This document shows positions 8,571 through 17,150 of a stretch of DNA of 64,000 nucleotides, piece after piece. The notes beneath the pieces were generated by a model, which was not told where the DNA came from, ran no database searches, and saw nothing but the letters and a program-made list of their open reading frames with translations. Origin of the DNA: Mesorhizobium sp. (GTDB lineage: Bacteria; Pseudomonadota; Alphaproteobacteria; Rhizobiales; Rhizobiaceae). Location of the stretch: assembly GCA_004963905.1 (NCBI GenBank), contig SUGL01000001.1:124001-188000 (forward strand), read 5' to 3'. Every line of letters begins with the position of its first letter. The stretch's first letter is position 1. The position numbers and the translations under genes were made by a program.

Positions 8571-9515
8571 ATGCCCCAGTCACGAAAGATCATCATCGAC
8601 ACGGACCCTGGCCAGGACGATGCCGTCGCCATATTGCTGGCGCTCGGTAGCTCCGAGCTGGAGGTCGTCGGCATCACCGCCGTCGCCGGCAACGTGCCGC
8701 TGAATCTCACCGAGAAGAATGCCCGCAAGATTTGCGAGCTCGCCGGCCGGCCCGACGTCAAGGTCTATGCCGGCGCCATCCGCCCGCTGGCGCGCGAGCT
8801 CGTCACCGCCGAGGAAGTGCATGGCAAGACCGGCCTCAACGGGCCGCAGCTGCCGGAACCAACCATGCCGCTGCAGGAGCAGTACGCCGTCGACTTCATC
8901 GTCGAGACGCTTATGCGCGAGGAAGCGGGCACGATCACGCTCTGCCCGCTCGGGCCGCTCACCAACATCGCCCTGGCGTTGATCCGCGAGCCGCGTATCG
9001 CGCCGCGCATCAAGGAAATCGTGCTGATGGGCGGCGGCTTCTTCGAGGGCGGCAACGTCACGCCCGCCGCCGAGTTCAACATCTATGTCGACCCGCAGGC
9101 GGCCGACGTGGTGTTCAAGTCGGGCATTCCGATCGTCATGATGCCGCTCGACGTCACCCACAAGGCGCTGACCTCGGCCAAGCGCACACAGGCCTTCCGC
9201 CAGCTCGGCACCAAGGTCGGCACCGCGACCGCCGAGATGCTGGAATTCTTCGAGCGCTACGACGAGGAAAAATACGGCACCGACGGCGGGCCGCTGCACG
9301 ATCCGTGCGTGATCGCCTATCTCATCAAGCCGGAGCTATTCAAGGGCCGCCGCTGCAACGTCAGCGTCGAGACCTCCTCCGAGCTCACCATGGGTATGAC
9401 GGTGATCGACTGGTGGGGCGTCACCAAGCGCGAAAAGAACGCCATGGTGATGCGCGACATCGACCATGACGCGTTCTTCGCGCTGCTGGTGGAGAGGCTG
9501 GGGCGGCTCAACTGA
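8571..9515 (+). CDS. Inosine/uridine-preferring nucleoside hydrolase
   Basis: A 314-residue enzyme that hydrolyses the N-glycosidic bond of ribonucleosides to give ribose and free base. The calcium-binding aspartate cluster I-I-I-D-T-D-P-G-Q-D-D-A is at residues 7-18, and L-M-G-G-G, N-I-Y-V-D-P-Q-A-A and the C-terminal G-P-L-H-D-P family motifs are present. Length matches the family. AGGAA precedes the ATG. The ribose it releases could feed the ribokinase encoded at 12173-13075, although the two are on opposite strands and not an operon. Confidence 0.92.
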   Translation: MPQSRKIIIDTDPGQDDAVAILLALGSSELEVVGITAVAGNVPLNLTEKNARKICELAGRPDVKVYAGAIRPLARELVTAEEVHGKTGLNGPQLPEPTMPLQEQYAVDFIVETLMREEAGTITLCPLGPLTNIALALIREPRIAPRIKEIVLMGGGFFEGGNVTPAAEFNIYVDPQAADVVFKSGIPIVMMPLDVTHKALTSAKRTQAFRQLGTKVGTATAEMLEFFERYDEEKYGTDGGPLHDPCVIAYLIKPELFKGRRCNVSVETSSELTMGMTVIDWWGVTKREKNAMVMRDIDHDAFFALLVERLGRLN

Positions 9516-9620
9516 GCGTCAGACCAAACAAGGCTGGCGTCGTCACCCATTGAGCAATCGATAGGTGTCGACGCCTTGCTTGTGGTGTTCTTGAAAATAA
9601 TTCCGGCCGAAAGCCGGAGC

Positions 9621-9938
9621 TTATTCCGGAAACCGATAGAAAACGAAGCCGTTGTAGCGGACGACGCGTTCTATATTCGCGTGTGAGCCGATAAGATGCG
9701 GCCTATCGTCAGTGATAAGAACCGTACCGCCATCATCGAGGAAAAGCACATAGGTTGTCGGCGCATCTTTACCCCAATGAACGCTCTTGATTGTGGCATC
9801 CAGGGTGTCGACCGAGCGGATGGGGCTGGCGTCATTTGTCACTTGCCGCAAGAAAACGAATCCACCCAATGCAAATATGGCGCCAACCAGCAAAACGCCG
9901 AGCGCGTTCTTGCGCAGTTCAGTGTAGCTGCTAAGCAT
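9621..9938 (-). CDS. Hypothetical membrane-anchored protein
   Basis: A 105-residue protein with an N-terminal transmembrane helix (about residues 12-29, N-A-L-G-V-L-L-V-G-A) and a beta-rich remainder containing L-F-L-D-D-G-G-T-V-L-I-T-D-D-R-P. No family recognised. The ATG at 9938 has GGGGG about eight bases upstream; a TTG at 9956 is the alternative. It stands alone between the nucleoside hydrolase and the LysE gene, in DNA less GC-rich than its neighbours. Confidence 0.6.
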   Translation of the reverse strand: MLSSYTELRKNALGVLLVGAIFALGGFVFLRQVTNDASPIRSVDTLDATIKSVHWGKDAPTTYVLFLDDGGTVLITDDRPHLIGSHANIERVVRYNGFVFYRFPE

Positions 9939-10006
9939 TTGCTTGGCCCCCAGCAACTATGATGTGGGGGGCAGAAGCGCTGTTGTGAAGGCCTATGCGT
10001 TTTGTT

Positions 10007-10621
10007 TTATTTGGCCTTCGAGAACGCCAGCCACAGCCCGCCGCCGACCAGGAAGCTGCCGCTGATCCGGGACATCAGCTTGACGCGGCTGGCCGACAGA
10101 ATGCGTCCGGCGCGTCCCGCGGCAAGCGCGTAGGTGGAATCCGACAGGGCGGCGAAACCCATGGCTGTCAGGCCCATGACCACGATCTGCAGCGTGTAGT
10201 TGCCCTGCCGCGCGATGAACTGCGGGAAGAAGGCACCGAAGAAGACAAGCGTCTTCGGGTTGGAGATCGCCACCAGGAAACCCTGCAGGAAGAAGCCGCC
10301 ACGCGGCTTACTGGCCGATCCGTCGGGGTTCAGCGTGGCCTTGGCGCGAAACATCTGCACGCCCATCCAGATCAGATAGGCGGCGCCGATCAGTCTCACC
10401 CATTCGAACCAGTGGCCCATGCCGGCGATCAGCGTATTGAGACCGATGCCGACGATGGCGATCATGATGGCCAGTCCGGCTTGCGTGCCGGCGACATTGG
10501 CAAGCCCGGCGCGCGAGCCGTGGCGCATGCTGTTGGCGATGATCAGCGTGACCGTCGGCCCGGGCACCAGGACGATGACGATGCAGGCGACGACATAGGT
10601 GGCGTAAAGTTCCAGCGACAT
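10007..10621 (-). CDS. LysE/RhtB family amino-acid exporter
   Basis: A 204-residue membrane protein with about six hydrophobic segments. The family signature lies near the start: V-P-G-P-T-V-T-L-I-I-A-N-S-M-R-H-G-x-x-A-G-L-A-N-V-A-G-T-Q-A-G. Such proteins export lysine, threonine, homoserine lactones or related molecules; the substrate cannot be read from sequence. The ATG at 10621 has GAGGG upstream and gives the family length. The gene is 94 bases downstream of the amidase on the same strand and could be its last operon partner. Confidence 0.88.
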   Translation of the reverse strand: MSLELYATYVVACIVIVLVPGPTVTLIIANSMRHGSRAGLANVAGTQAGLAIMIAIVGIGLNTLIAGMGHWFEWVRLIGAAYLIWMGVQMFRAKATLNPDGSASKPRGGFFLQGFLVAISNPKTLVFFGAFFPQFIARQGNYTLQIVVMGLTAMGFAALSDSTYALAAGRAGRILSASRVKLMSRISGSFLVGGGLWLAFSKAK

Positions 10622-10715
10622 GATCTTCCCTCGAACAGGATGGCGCCGACTTGGGCGGAGCGCGATCAATGCACGGAGTTGGCGCGCGTGCAAGCCGGCA
10701 GGGAGGGACGGTCCG

Positions 10716-12167
10716 TCAGCCAGCGCCAGCCGGCCAGGGCAGCGTCGCCTCATAGGCGGCGCCGGCTTGGAGCACGGCGAGGTCGCCGCGCGGCCGGCCG
10801 ATCAGCTGCATGCCCATCGGCCTGGCCTTGCCGTCGAAGCCGACCGGCACGTTGAGCGCCGGGCAGCCGCCCAAAGTGGCGAAGGCGGAGACCTGCATCC
10901 AGCGGTGATAGCTGTCCATGGTCCGGCCGGCGACTTCCTTCGGCCAATGAGTGGTCACCTCGAATGGGAAGACCTGCGCGGTCGGCAGCACGATGAGGTC
11001 GAAGCGCTCGAACAGCGACAGCAGCATGCGGTGCCATGAGGAGCGCCGGACGGTGGCGGCATGGACCTGCGGCGCGCTGAGGCGGATCGCCTGCTCGACT
11101 TCCCAAACCGCTTCCGACTTCAAAAGCCTGCGTTTTTCCGGATTGTCGTAGTGTGCCTTCAGCCCGCAGCCGCTGCTTGCCTGGCGCAGCGTCACGAAGG
11201 CCTGCCACAGCGCCTCGAAATCGACATCCGGCAGCAGAGCCTCGGCATGGAAGGATGCCTCGGCGAAGCGGGCCAGCGCGCTTTCGCAAAGATTGAGGAT
11301 ACTGGGCTCCATCGGCAGGTGGCCGCCGAGATCGCCGAGCCAGGCGATGCGGCCGCCGGTGGTTTTCGCCCGCAAGCCTTCAAGGAAGGAGCCATGCGTG
11401 TCATACGATAGTGGCGCGCGCTGGTGATAGCCGGCCTGCTCGTCAAGCAGCAGCGCGATGTCGGCGACGTTCCGGCCCATCGGCCCTTCGACGCCCATCT
11501 GGGCGTGAAAGACATCGATGTCGGGGCCGGCGGGCACTAAACCCTGCGAGGGGCGGAAACCATAGACGTTGTTGAAAGCGGCCGGGTTGCGCAGCGAGCC
11601 GCCGAAATCGCTGCCGTCGGCGACCGGCACCATGTCGAGCGCCAGCGCCACCGCGGCGCCGCCGCTCGACCCGCCGGCAGTAAGCGCCGGATCGAAGGCG
11701 TTGAGCGTCGGTCCGAACACGTTATTGTAGGTGTTGGAGCCCAGGCCGAATTCCGGAACATTGGTCTTGCCGATGATGATGGCGCCGGCCCTGCGAAGGC
11801 GCTCGACGAAGAAATCGTCCTCCTGCGGGACGAAATCGGCGAAGATCGGCGAGCCGAAGGTCGTCCTCAGGCCCTTGGTCAGGGCCAGGTCCTTGATGGC
11901 GATCGGCAGGCCGAACAGCGATCCGGCCGCGCCGCCCTGCGCCAGATGGGCATCGGCCCTGTCGGCTTCGGCGACGATGTCGGCGCGCTCGCGCAGCGAC
12001 ACGATGGCGTTGACCAGCGGGTTCACCGCATCGATGCGATCGAGGAAGGCGCTGACGACTTCGCGCACCGAGAGATGCCTCTGCCTGATCTCGCCGGCGA
12101 GTTCCACGCCGGACAGACGGCAAATCTCGCTGGCCGGCGGCACTGCATGCTTGGTTACAGGGCGCAT
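10716..12167 (-). CDS. Amidase signature enzyme
   Basis: A 483-residue amidase. The catalytic lysine lies in G-L-P-I-A-I-K-D-L-A-L-T. The Gly-Gly-Ser-Ser block is [15 protein letters not shown], and the nucleophile serine is in A-D-G-S-D-F-G-G-S-L-R-N-P-A. The set gives the Ser-cisSer-Lys triad. Substrate unknown; the family hydrolyses aryl, aliphatic or urea-type amides. The ATG at 12167 starts five bases after the ribokinase stop, so the two are co-transcribed. Unlike the amidase at 42461-43896, its frame is intact. Confidence 0.88.
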   Translation of the reverse strand: MRPVTKHAVPPASEICRLSGVELAGEIRQRHLSVREVVSAFLDRIDAVNPLVNAIVSLRERADIVAEADRADAHLAQGGAAGSLFGLPIAIKDLALTKGLRTTFGSPIFADFVPQEDDFFVERLRRAGAIIIGKTNVPEFGLGSNTYNNVFGPTLNAFDPALTAGGSSGGAAVALALDMVPVADGSDFGGSLRNPAAFNNVYGFRPSQGLVPAGPDIDVFHAQMGVEGPMGRNVADIALLLDEQAGYHQRAPLSYDTHGSFLEGLRAKTTGGRIAWLGDLGGHLPMEPSILNLCESALARFAEASFHAEALLPDVDFEALWQAFVTLRQASSGCGLKAHYDNPEKRRLLKSEAVWEVEQAIRLSAPQVHAATVRRSSWHRMLLSLFERFDLIVLPTAQVFPFEVTTHWPKEVAGRTMDSYHRWMQVSAFATLGGCPALNVPVGFDGKARPMGMQLIGRPRGDLAVLQAGAAYEATLPWPAGAG

Positions 12168-12172
12168 CGCCG

Positions 12173-13075
12173 TCACCGCGCAGCCAAGGCCGCGTCGACG
12201 TCCTTCGCCAGCGGGATCGCCGGCTGCGCGCCCGGCTTCAGGCAGGCGAGCGAGCCTGCCGCCGCGGCGCGCGTGAGCGCCTGTTCGAGCGAAAGACCGG
12301 ACGACACGCCGGCTCCGAAATAGCCGCAAAAGGTGTCGCCGGCGCCGACCGTGTCGACCGGGGTGATCTTCAGCGCCGGAACGGCGATGACCTGGTCGGG
12401 AGTGGCCGCCAGCACGCCTTCGCTGCCGAGCGTGACGACGATGGCGCGGCCGGTCTTTTGGGCATAGTCGCGCATCCGCGCCTGCCGGTCGCGGCCGGAG
12501 AGCGCCAGCGCCTCGCCATAGAGGTCGAACTCGGTCTCGTTGGCGACGGCATAGTCCGCCTTGCCGAGAAGGCCGGCGGCCTCGGCGCGGAAAGGCGCGG
12601 TGTTGAGCACGCTGACGGCGCCTGCCGAGCGGGCCGCATCGAGCGCCGCTTCCACCGTCTGCAGGGGGATCTCATGCTGCAGGAGCACGACGTCGCCCTT
12701 TTTCAGATGAGCCTTGGCGATGTCGCCGGGCAGCACCGAGTCATTGGCACCGGGCACCACGGCGATGACATTCTCGCCGTCGGCGCCGACCAGGATCAGC
12801 GCGGTGCCTGTCGAGGCGAAGCTCTCGCCGACGCCCGAAAGATCGACATTGCCGGCTCTCAGCAGCGCCAGCGCTTCGGCGGCAAAGCTGTCCTTACCGA
12901 CGGCGCCCACCATGCGTACCTCAGCGCCGGCGCGGGCGGCGGCCAGCGCCTGGTTGGCACCCTTGCCGCCGGGCGCGGTGGCAAAGCCGGAGCCGCGGAC
13001 CGTCTCGCCAGGTTCCGGCAAGCGGTCGACATTGGCGATCAGGTCGAGATTGATCGAGCCGAGGATGATGATCAA
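12173..13075 (-). CDS. rbsK: Ribokinase
   Basis: A 300-residue PfkB-family kinase converting D-ribose to ribose 5-phosphate. The N-terminal G-S-I-N-L-D-L, the substrate motif P-G-G-K-G-A-N-Q-A-L-A and the catalytic signature D-T-V-G-A-G-D-T-F-C-G-Y-F are all present. A TTG at 13075 with AGGAGG six bases upstream fits the family start better than any upstream ATG. It precedes the amidase by five bases. No ribose transporter is nearby, so the ribose may come from nucleosides. Confidence 0.9.
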   Translation of the reverse strand: MIIILGSINLDLIANVDRLPEPGETVRGSGFATAPGGKGANQALAAARAGAEVRMVGAVGKDSFAAEALALLRAGNVDLSGVGESFASTGTALILVGADGENVIAVVPGANDSVLPGDIAKAHLKKGDVVLLQHEIPLQTVEAALDAARSAGAVSVLNTAPFRAEAAGLLGKADYAVANETEFDLYGEALALSGRDRQARMRDYAQKTGRAIVVTLGSEGVLAATPDQVIAVPALKITPVDTVGAGDTFCGYFGAGVSSGLSLEQALTRAAAAGSLACLKPGAQPAIPLAKDVDAALAAR

Positions 13076-13227
13076 GAAACGCCTCCTGCCGGAGCGGTTC
13101 AGCCTTCGGTCGAAGGCCGATGCGCTCCAAGTTCTTGCTTTTACGCAATTGATTGCGCCGGAGGCTAGCCGCAAAGGCCGTTGGTTGCCAGATCATGCCG
13201 GTTGCGCGCGTGGTTCGGCCCACAGTT

Positions 13228-13740
13228 TCATTCGCAGCGCACCGTGACGGTGCCCTGATAAGTGCCTGCCGGAAAGATGCCGGTCGACTTCGTCGCGGTG
13301 AGATCGACCTGGATGGTGTGGGCGCCGTTGGTGACGCGCTGCGGCGAACTGCCTGGAATATCGAGCCCGGAGCCGTCGAGGCGGAAGACGGTGTCAAAAG
13401 TGACGTTGGTGTCGCCGCCACTTGGCGCGGAAGTGAAGGCGACCGGTGCCGGTGCCGAGACGGAATAGCAGTCCAGCAGGTTGAGGATCGTGCATAGGAG
13501 CGAGCTTGCCGTGATGGTGGCTGTAGCGCTCGACCCGCCCGCTTGCTTGGAGCCGAATATGTTGATGGAGGGGTTTGCCTTCATCGTTCCCGAGGCGCCG
13601 ACCACGATGGTGCAGGTGCCGACGATCGCGGCCTGCGCGGGCGCGCAAAAGGCGGCCAGCACTGCCATGGCAAGCAGGGCGCGGCTATTTCTTCTTTTTC
13701 TTGTCACTGCCTTTCGTGCCTCTGATGGTCCAGCCTTCAT
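13228..13740 (-). CDS. Spore coat U (SCPU) domain secreted protein
   Basis: A protein of about 170 residues. A basic leader (R-K-R-R-N-S-R) and hydrophobic core ending A-P-A-Q-A form a signal peptide. The mature part has T-C-T-I-V-V near its start and ends F-P-A-G-T-Y-Q-G-T-V-T-V-R-C-E, the SCPU terminal pattern with the conserved cysteine. SCPU proteins are pilin-like subunits of chaperone-usher systems. ATG 13740 is used; a GTG at 13707 directly before the leader is an alternative. The start overlaps the upstream gene by 56 bases. It is the last of four genes in a 1.8-kb operon. Confidence 0.82.
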   Translation of the reverse strand: MKAGPSEARKAVTRKRRNSRALLAMAVLAAFCAPAQAAIVGTCTIVVGASGTMKANPSINIFGSKQAGGSSATATITASSLLCTILNLLDCYSVSAPAPVAFTSAPSGGDTNVTFDTVFRLDGSGLDIPGSSPQRVTNGAHTIQVDLTATKSTGIFPAGTYQGTVTVRCE

Positions 13741-14203
13741 TGGCCCATCCGGCCGATGCAGCCTGGGGCGCGGCCGGCGCCACGCTTCCTGTCTGGCCGT
13801 CGGCGCCCACACCCATTTTGAGGAGCTTCAACTCCATCTGCAGGCGTTCGACCTCGAGCTCGTAGAGGCGGCTGCAATCGAGGCGCTTCGGCGTCCGCCC
13901 GATCGGGATCACCACGCGGCCGTAGGTGGCGATGTCGCTGTTCGACTGGCTGCTGGTGTTGTTGCCCCGGATGACACCGAGGTCGAGATAGGCGCCGCTG
14001 CCGGAAACGGCTGAGCGGCAGGTCGTGCCGTCGCTGGCATGGACCTCGTCCTGCCCCTGGGGCAGGCTGACGCCGGGCAAGCTGAACCCCGTCTGGTTCT
14101 GATTCAGGTTCAGAATATCCTCGGCGAACCCCTGACTCACGACCGCCAAGGCAGGCAGCAGGGAGAGGGTCAGGACCTGCGATGTCCGAAGAACTTTCCG
14201 CAT
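13685..14203 (-). CDS. Hypothetical secreted protein of the SCPU operon
   Basis: A 172-residue protein with a signal peptide (R-K-V-L-R-T then a leucine-rich core, cleavage near Q-G-F-A). The middle is Asn/Gln/Gly-rich. A helical stretch with coiled-coil character (Y-E-L-E-V-E-R-L-Q-M-E-L-K-L-L-K) follows, then an Ala/Gly linker and a tail of five lysines. No known family recognised. It overlaps both the chaperone gene upstream (34 bases) and the SCPU gene downstream, so it is a true operon member and may be a surface or anchoring component. Confidence 0.72.
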   Translation of the reverse strand: MRKVLRTSQVLTLSLLPALAVVSQGFAEDILNLNQNQTGFSLPGVSLPQGQDEVHASDGTTCRSAVSGSGAYLDLGVIRGNNTSSQSNSDIATYGRVVIPIGRTPKRLDCSRLYELEVERLQMELKLLKMGVGADGQTGSVAPAAPQAASAGWANEGWTIRGTKGSDKKKKK

Positions 14204-14562
14204 ATCTGTGCCCTTATCTGCGTCTGCTCGCTTGGAAAGGGGATACTCTCGGTACAGATACGCACTTTACGCTCGTTCGCGCCGTCGAAGGGCACGACCA
14301 CCAGCACCGGACGCGATGCCTGGCCGGCCAGAAGGAAGGTGCTGGGCGTGATCTTGGCGTCGACCGGCCGGAAATCCTGGTCATAGACATGGACCTCGAC
14401 GCGAATGCGCTGGTCGTACGGGTTGCCGGGGAACACCCGCACCGCGAACGCATCCGTGAAGGATCTCACCTCGCCCCGCATCGGCGTCATCGACTGGCTC
14501 GTCGCGGCAATGGGGGACAGCGCGAAGGCCAGCGCCGCCGCCAGGTATCCAATCGTTCTCAA
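14170..14562 (-). CDS. Fimbrial (PapD-like) chaperone, single-domain
   Basis: A 130-residue protein. The signal peptide is followed by one immunoglobulin-like domain with V-R-V-F-P-G-N-P-Y-D-Q, V-E-V-H-V-Y-D-Q-D-F-R-P and R-P-V-L-V-V-V-P-F, as in the N-terminal domain of pilus chaperones. It starts with TTG (14562) six bases after AAGGAG; the frame extends upstream but there it is only a shadow of the first SCPU gene. At 130 residues it is about half the length of classical two-domain chaperones. It would shield the two SCPU subunits in the periplasm. Confidence 0.75.
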   Translation of the reverse strand: MRTIGYLAAALAFALSPIAATSQSMTPMRGEVRSFTDAFAVRVFPGNPYDQRIRVEVHVYDQDFRPVDAKITPSTFLLAGQASRPVLVVVPFDGANERKVRICTESIPFPSEQTQIRAQICGKFFGHRRS

Positions 14563-14585
14563 AGACCGCTCCTTTCGCGAGAGGG

Positions 14586-15056
14586 CTATTCGCAGCGCAG
14601 TGTCACGGTGGCCTGGTAGTTGCCGGCGGAGAAGCGGTTCGTGCCGCTCTTGGTGCCGGCAAGGTTGACGGCGACCGTCGATGTGCCCGGCACCGTCAGC
14701 GCGGTCGCGGTGCCGGTTTCCGCAATCGTCTGCGCACCGGTGGTGGCGAAGGTCGGCGTCCATGTCGTGGCGGTGGTATCCGAGGCCGGCACGGTGGTGG
14801 ACGTGACCGGGTCGACGCTGAGCGTGACACCGCCCGTGGTGTCGACCTGGGCGCTGCCGGCCGAACCGCCGGCATTGTGCGAGCTCAGCGACTGAAGATT
14901 GCTGCTGACGGTCATCGTGCCGTTGGAATTGATCGTGATCGTGCAGGTGGCGGTAATGGTGCCGTTGAACAGCACATTTCCTGTGGCGGCCTGTGCCGTC
15001 TGGCCCGCGCAAGCGGCCAGCAGGCCTGCGGCCAGCGCGGCGCGAAGGAATTTCAT
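14586..15056 (-). CDS. Spore coat U (SCPU) domain secreted protein
   Basis: A 156-residue protein with signal peptide (M-K-F-L-R-A-A-L, cleavage near A-Q-A-A) and a Ser/Thr-rich beta protein bearing T-I-T-A-T-C-T-I-T-I and the end S-A-G-N-Y-Q-A-T-V-T-L-R-C-E. The two cysteines probably form the pilin-like disulphide. It is the first gene of the operon and shares its terminal pattern with the second SCPU protein. The 235 bases upstream are AT-rich and probably hold the promoter. Confidence 0.85.
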   Translation of the reverse strand: MKFLRAALAAGLLAACAGQTAQAATGNVLFNGTITATCTITINSNGTMTVSSNLQSLSSHNAGGSAGSAQVDTTGGVTLSVDPVTSTTVPASDTTATTWTPTFATTGAQTIAETGTATALTVPGTSTVAVNLAGTKSGTNRFSAGNYQATVTLRCE

Positions 15057-15291
15057 CGAGACCCCTCTTTCGAGCCGAACGGTCGGCTCAACTTAGGGCC
15101 ATCATCCCTTTATCATGGTTAATTTAGTGTTAAGTGAAATAATAACGCCAAGCAACTGACAATACAACCAGCGAAACCAGAGGTTGTCGCCGGTTGTGCG
15201 GCCACAATAATCGGGGAAGTTCTGTTCCGATTATACTTGTTTATATTTCGATCCACGGTTTTTCGCAACGGTCCGCGGAAAAATCGAGGTT

Positions 15292-16194
15292 TCAAGCCAG
15301 CTGCCCCGCCTCCCAGCCAAGGATGGCGCGCTTGCGCGTCAGGCCCCAGTGGTAACCGGTGAGGGCACCGGACTTGCCGAGAGCACGGTGGCAAGGAACG
15401 ACGAAGGACATCGGATTGGCGCCGACCGCCGCACCCACCGCGCGGCTTGCGGTCGGGTGGCCGATGCTTGCCGCGATCGAGGAATAGGTGCAGGCCTTGC
15501 CCATCGGGATGCGTAGCAGCGCCTCCCAGACGCGCAGCTGGAAATCGGTGCCGATCATCACAACGCGCAGCGGCTGGTCGGCGCGCCATTTCGTCGGATC
15601 GAAGACGCGCGCGGCGTAGGGCTGTGTGGCCGACATGTCCTCGACATAGGTCGCGTTCGGCCAGCGGCCGGACATGTCGGCGAAGGCAGCCCGTTCGCCG
15701 CCGGCGTCGCAGAAGGCAAGGCCGGCCAGCCCACGGTCGGTGACCATGATGAGCGCGATGCCGAAGGGCGAGATGTGGTAGCCGTAGCGGATGGTGAGAC
15801 CGGCGCCGCGGGTCTTGTAGTCGCCGGGCGACATCGCTTCGTGGGTGACGAAAAGGTCGTGCAGCCGGCCAGGCCCCGACATGCCGAGCTCGAACGAGGT
15901 TTCCAGCAGTGGCATGCCGGAATCGAGCAGCCTGCGCGCATGGTCGAGCGTCACCGCCTGCAGAAAGGCCTTGGGCGACAGGCCGGCCCAGCGCGTGAAC
16001 AGTTTCTGCAGGCCGGTCGGCGTCTCGCCGACAGCCTCGGCGAGGACCTCCAGCGAAGGCTGCTCGCGGTAGTCGAGGCTGATCTTCTCTATGGCGCGAC
16101 GCACGACCTCGTAGTCGCTGCCTTCGGGAGTGATGTCGTTCTGAAGGATCGCTGACGGTTTCATCCGGGTATTCATGGTCATCTGAGCGTTCAT
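15292..16194 (-). CDS. Ada-type methylated-DNA cysteine methyltransferase with AraC HTH
   Basis: A 300-residue DNA repair protein. Residues about 20-120 form an AraC-like helix-turn-helix region (A-E-A-V-G-E-T-P-T-G-L-Q-K-L-F). The C-terminal half is an O6-alkylguanine transferase with the acceptor cysteine at residue 268 in V-V-P-C-H-R. It transfers methyl groups from O6-methylguanine onto itself. The N-terminal zinc domain that repairs phosphotriesters and switches on classical Ada is absent. ATG 16194 has GGGAG eight bases upstream. Confidence 0.88.
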   Translation of the reverse strand: MNAQMTMNTRMKPSAILQNDITPEGSDYEVVRRAIEKISLDYREQPSLEVLAEAVGETPTGLQKLFTRWAGLSPKAFLQAVTLDHARRLLDSGMPLLETSFELGMSGPGRLHDLFVTHEAMSPGDYKTRGAGLTIRYGYHISPFGIALIMVTDRGLAGLAFCDAGGERAAFADMSGRWPNATYVEDMSATQPYAARVFDPTKWRADQPLRVVMIGTDFQLRVWEALLRIPMGKACTYSSIAASIGHPTASRAVGAAVGANPMSFVVPCHRALGKSGALTGYHWGLTRKRAILGWEAGQLA

Positions 16195-16224
16195 GGCAAT
16201 ATCTCCCACGGCAATATCTCGTTG
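16195..16224. repeat. 15-base direct duplication at the ada start
   Basis: The 11-base word GGCAATATCTC occurs at 16195-16205 and again at 16210-16220, a 15-base period. On the minus strand the copy nearer the gene provides the GGGAG ribosome site of the Ada-type gene. It may be a local slippage duplication or a paired operator half-site. Confidence 0.55.
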
Positions 16225-16323
16225 ACCGCGAATATCGGTCTTCCCGTGCTTCGCCACCACCCGAAACTTGCCTTCCCTTCGCCCGCACCCAGATAAAGTC
16301 GGCTGCAACCGAAGGGGGCAATC

Positions 16324-17139
16324 ATGGCCGGCGAAAAGGTAAGTCTGACCGGGGCGAGGGAGACATTGCTGATGACGCTCTACGGCAAGGCGCTGGAGAG
16401 CCGGCTGCCCCATTCGCTGCTTAACGACCACTTCGCCGACGCGGCGGTGCGCAAGATCGATTATGATTTTTCCAGGCTCATGGTCGACGGCAATCTCGGC
16501 CTCGGCTTCGCCATCAGGGCCAAGACACTGGATGTCGCCGTTCAGGACTTCATTGCCAGAAATTCCGACGCGATCGTACTGCATCTGGGATGCGGGCTCG
16601 ATACACGCGTTTTTCGCGTCGATCCGCCGCAAGGCGTGGACTGGTTCGACGTCGATTACCCGGACGTCATCGCGCTCAGGCGCAAGCTTTACCCGTCCAG
16701 GGATCGCTATCACCTCATCGCTTCGTCGGTGACCGAGCCGGACTGGCTGGCCGAGGTGCCGCGCAATCGCCCGGCAATCGTGGTGGCGGAAGGGCTGACG
16801 CCTTATCTCGCGGCCGACGAAGGGCCGCGTTTGTTCTCACGGCTGGTCTCGCATCTTGCCGGCGGGGAATTGATGTTCGACGCCTACAGCCGTTTCGGCC
16901 TGGCGCTCATTCGCCTCAATCCGGCCGTCAAGGCGACCGGCGCCGCGGTGCACTGGGCGATCGAGGATCCGCGCGAGTTGGAGCGAGCGGTTCCGAAGCT
17001 GCGGTTCGTCGAGGAGGTTCCGGCCTACAGGCCGGAGCATGGCGCGCGCATGCGCCTGCGCGCGAGATTGTTCGTGCGCCTTTGGAAATACATTCCGGCG
17101 CTGCGCAAGATCGGCAGGCTGTTGCGGTATCGGTTTTGA
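16324..17139 (+). CDS. LCM-type class I SAM-dependent methyltransferase
   Basis: A 271-residue protein of the leucine carboxyl methyltransferase/polyketide O-methyltransferase superfamily. The SAM motif is L-H-L-G-C-G-L-D-T-R-V-F-R near residue 95, followed by W-F-D-V-D-Y-P-D-V-I-A-L-R and V-V-A-E-G-L-T-P-Y-L, all hallmarks of the group. The substrate is unknown. It is divergent from the Ada-type gene across 129 bases and stands alone; the DUF2244 gene converges on its end. Confidence 0.82.
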   Translation: MAGEKVSLTGARETLLMTLYGKALESRLPHSLLNDHFADAAVRKIDYDFSRLMVDGNLGLGFAIRAKTLDVAVQDFIARNSDAIVLHLGCGLDTRVFRVDPPQGVDWFDVDYPDVIALRRKLYPSRDRYHLIASSVTEPDWLAEVPRNRPAIVVAEGLTPYLAADEGPRLFSRLVSHLAGGELMFDAYSRFGLALIRLNPAVKATGAAVHWAIEDPRELERAVPKLRFVEEVPAYRPEHGARMRLRARLFVRLWKYIPALRKIGRLLRYRF

Positions 17140-17150
17140 CACGCGTTGGC

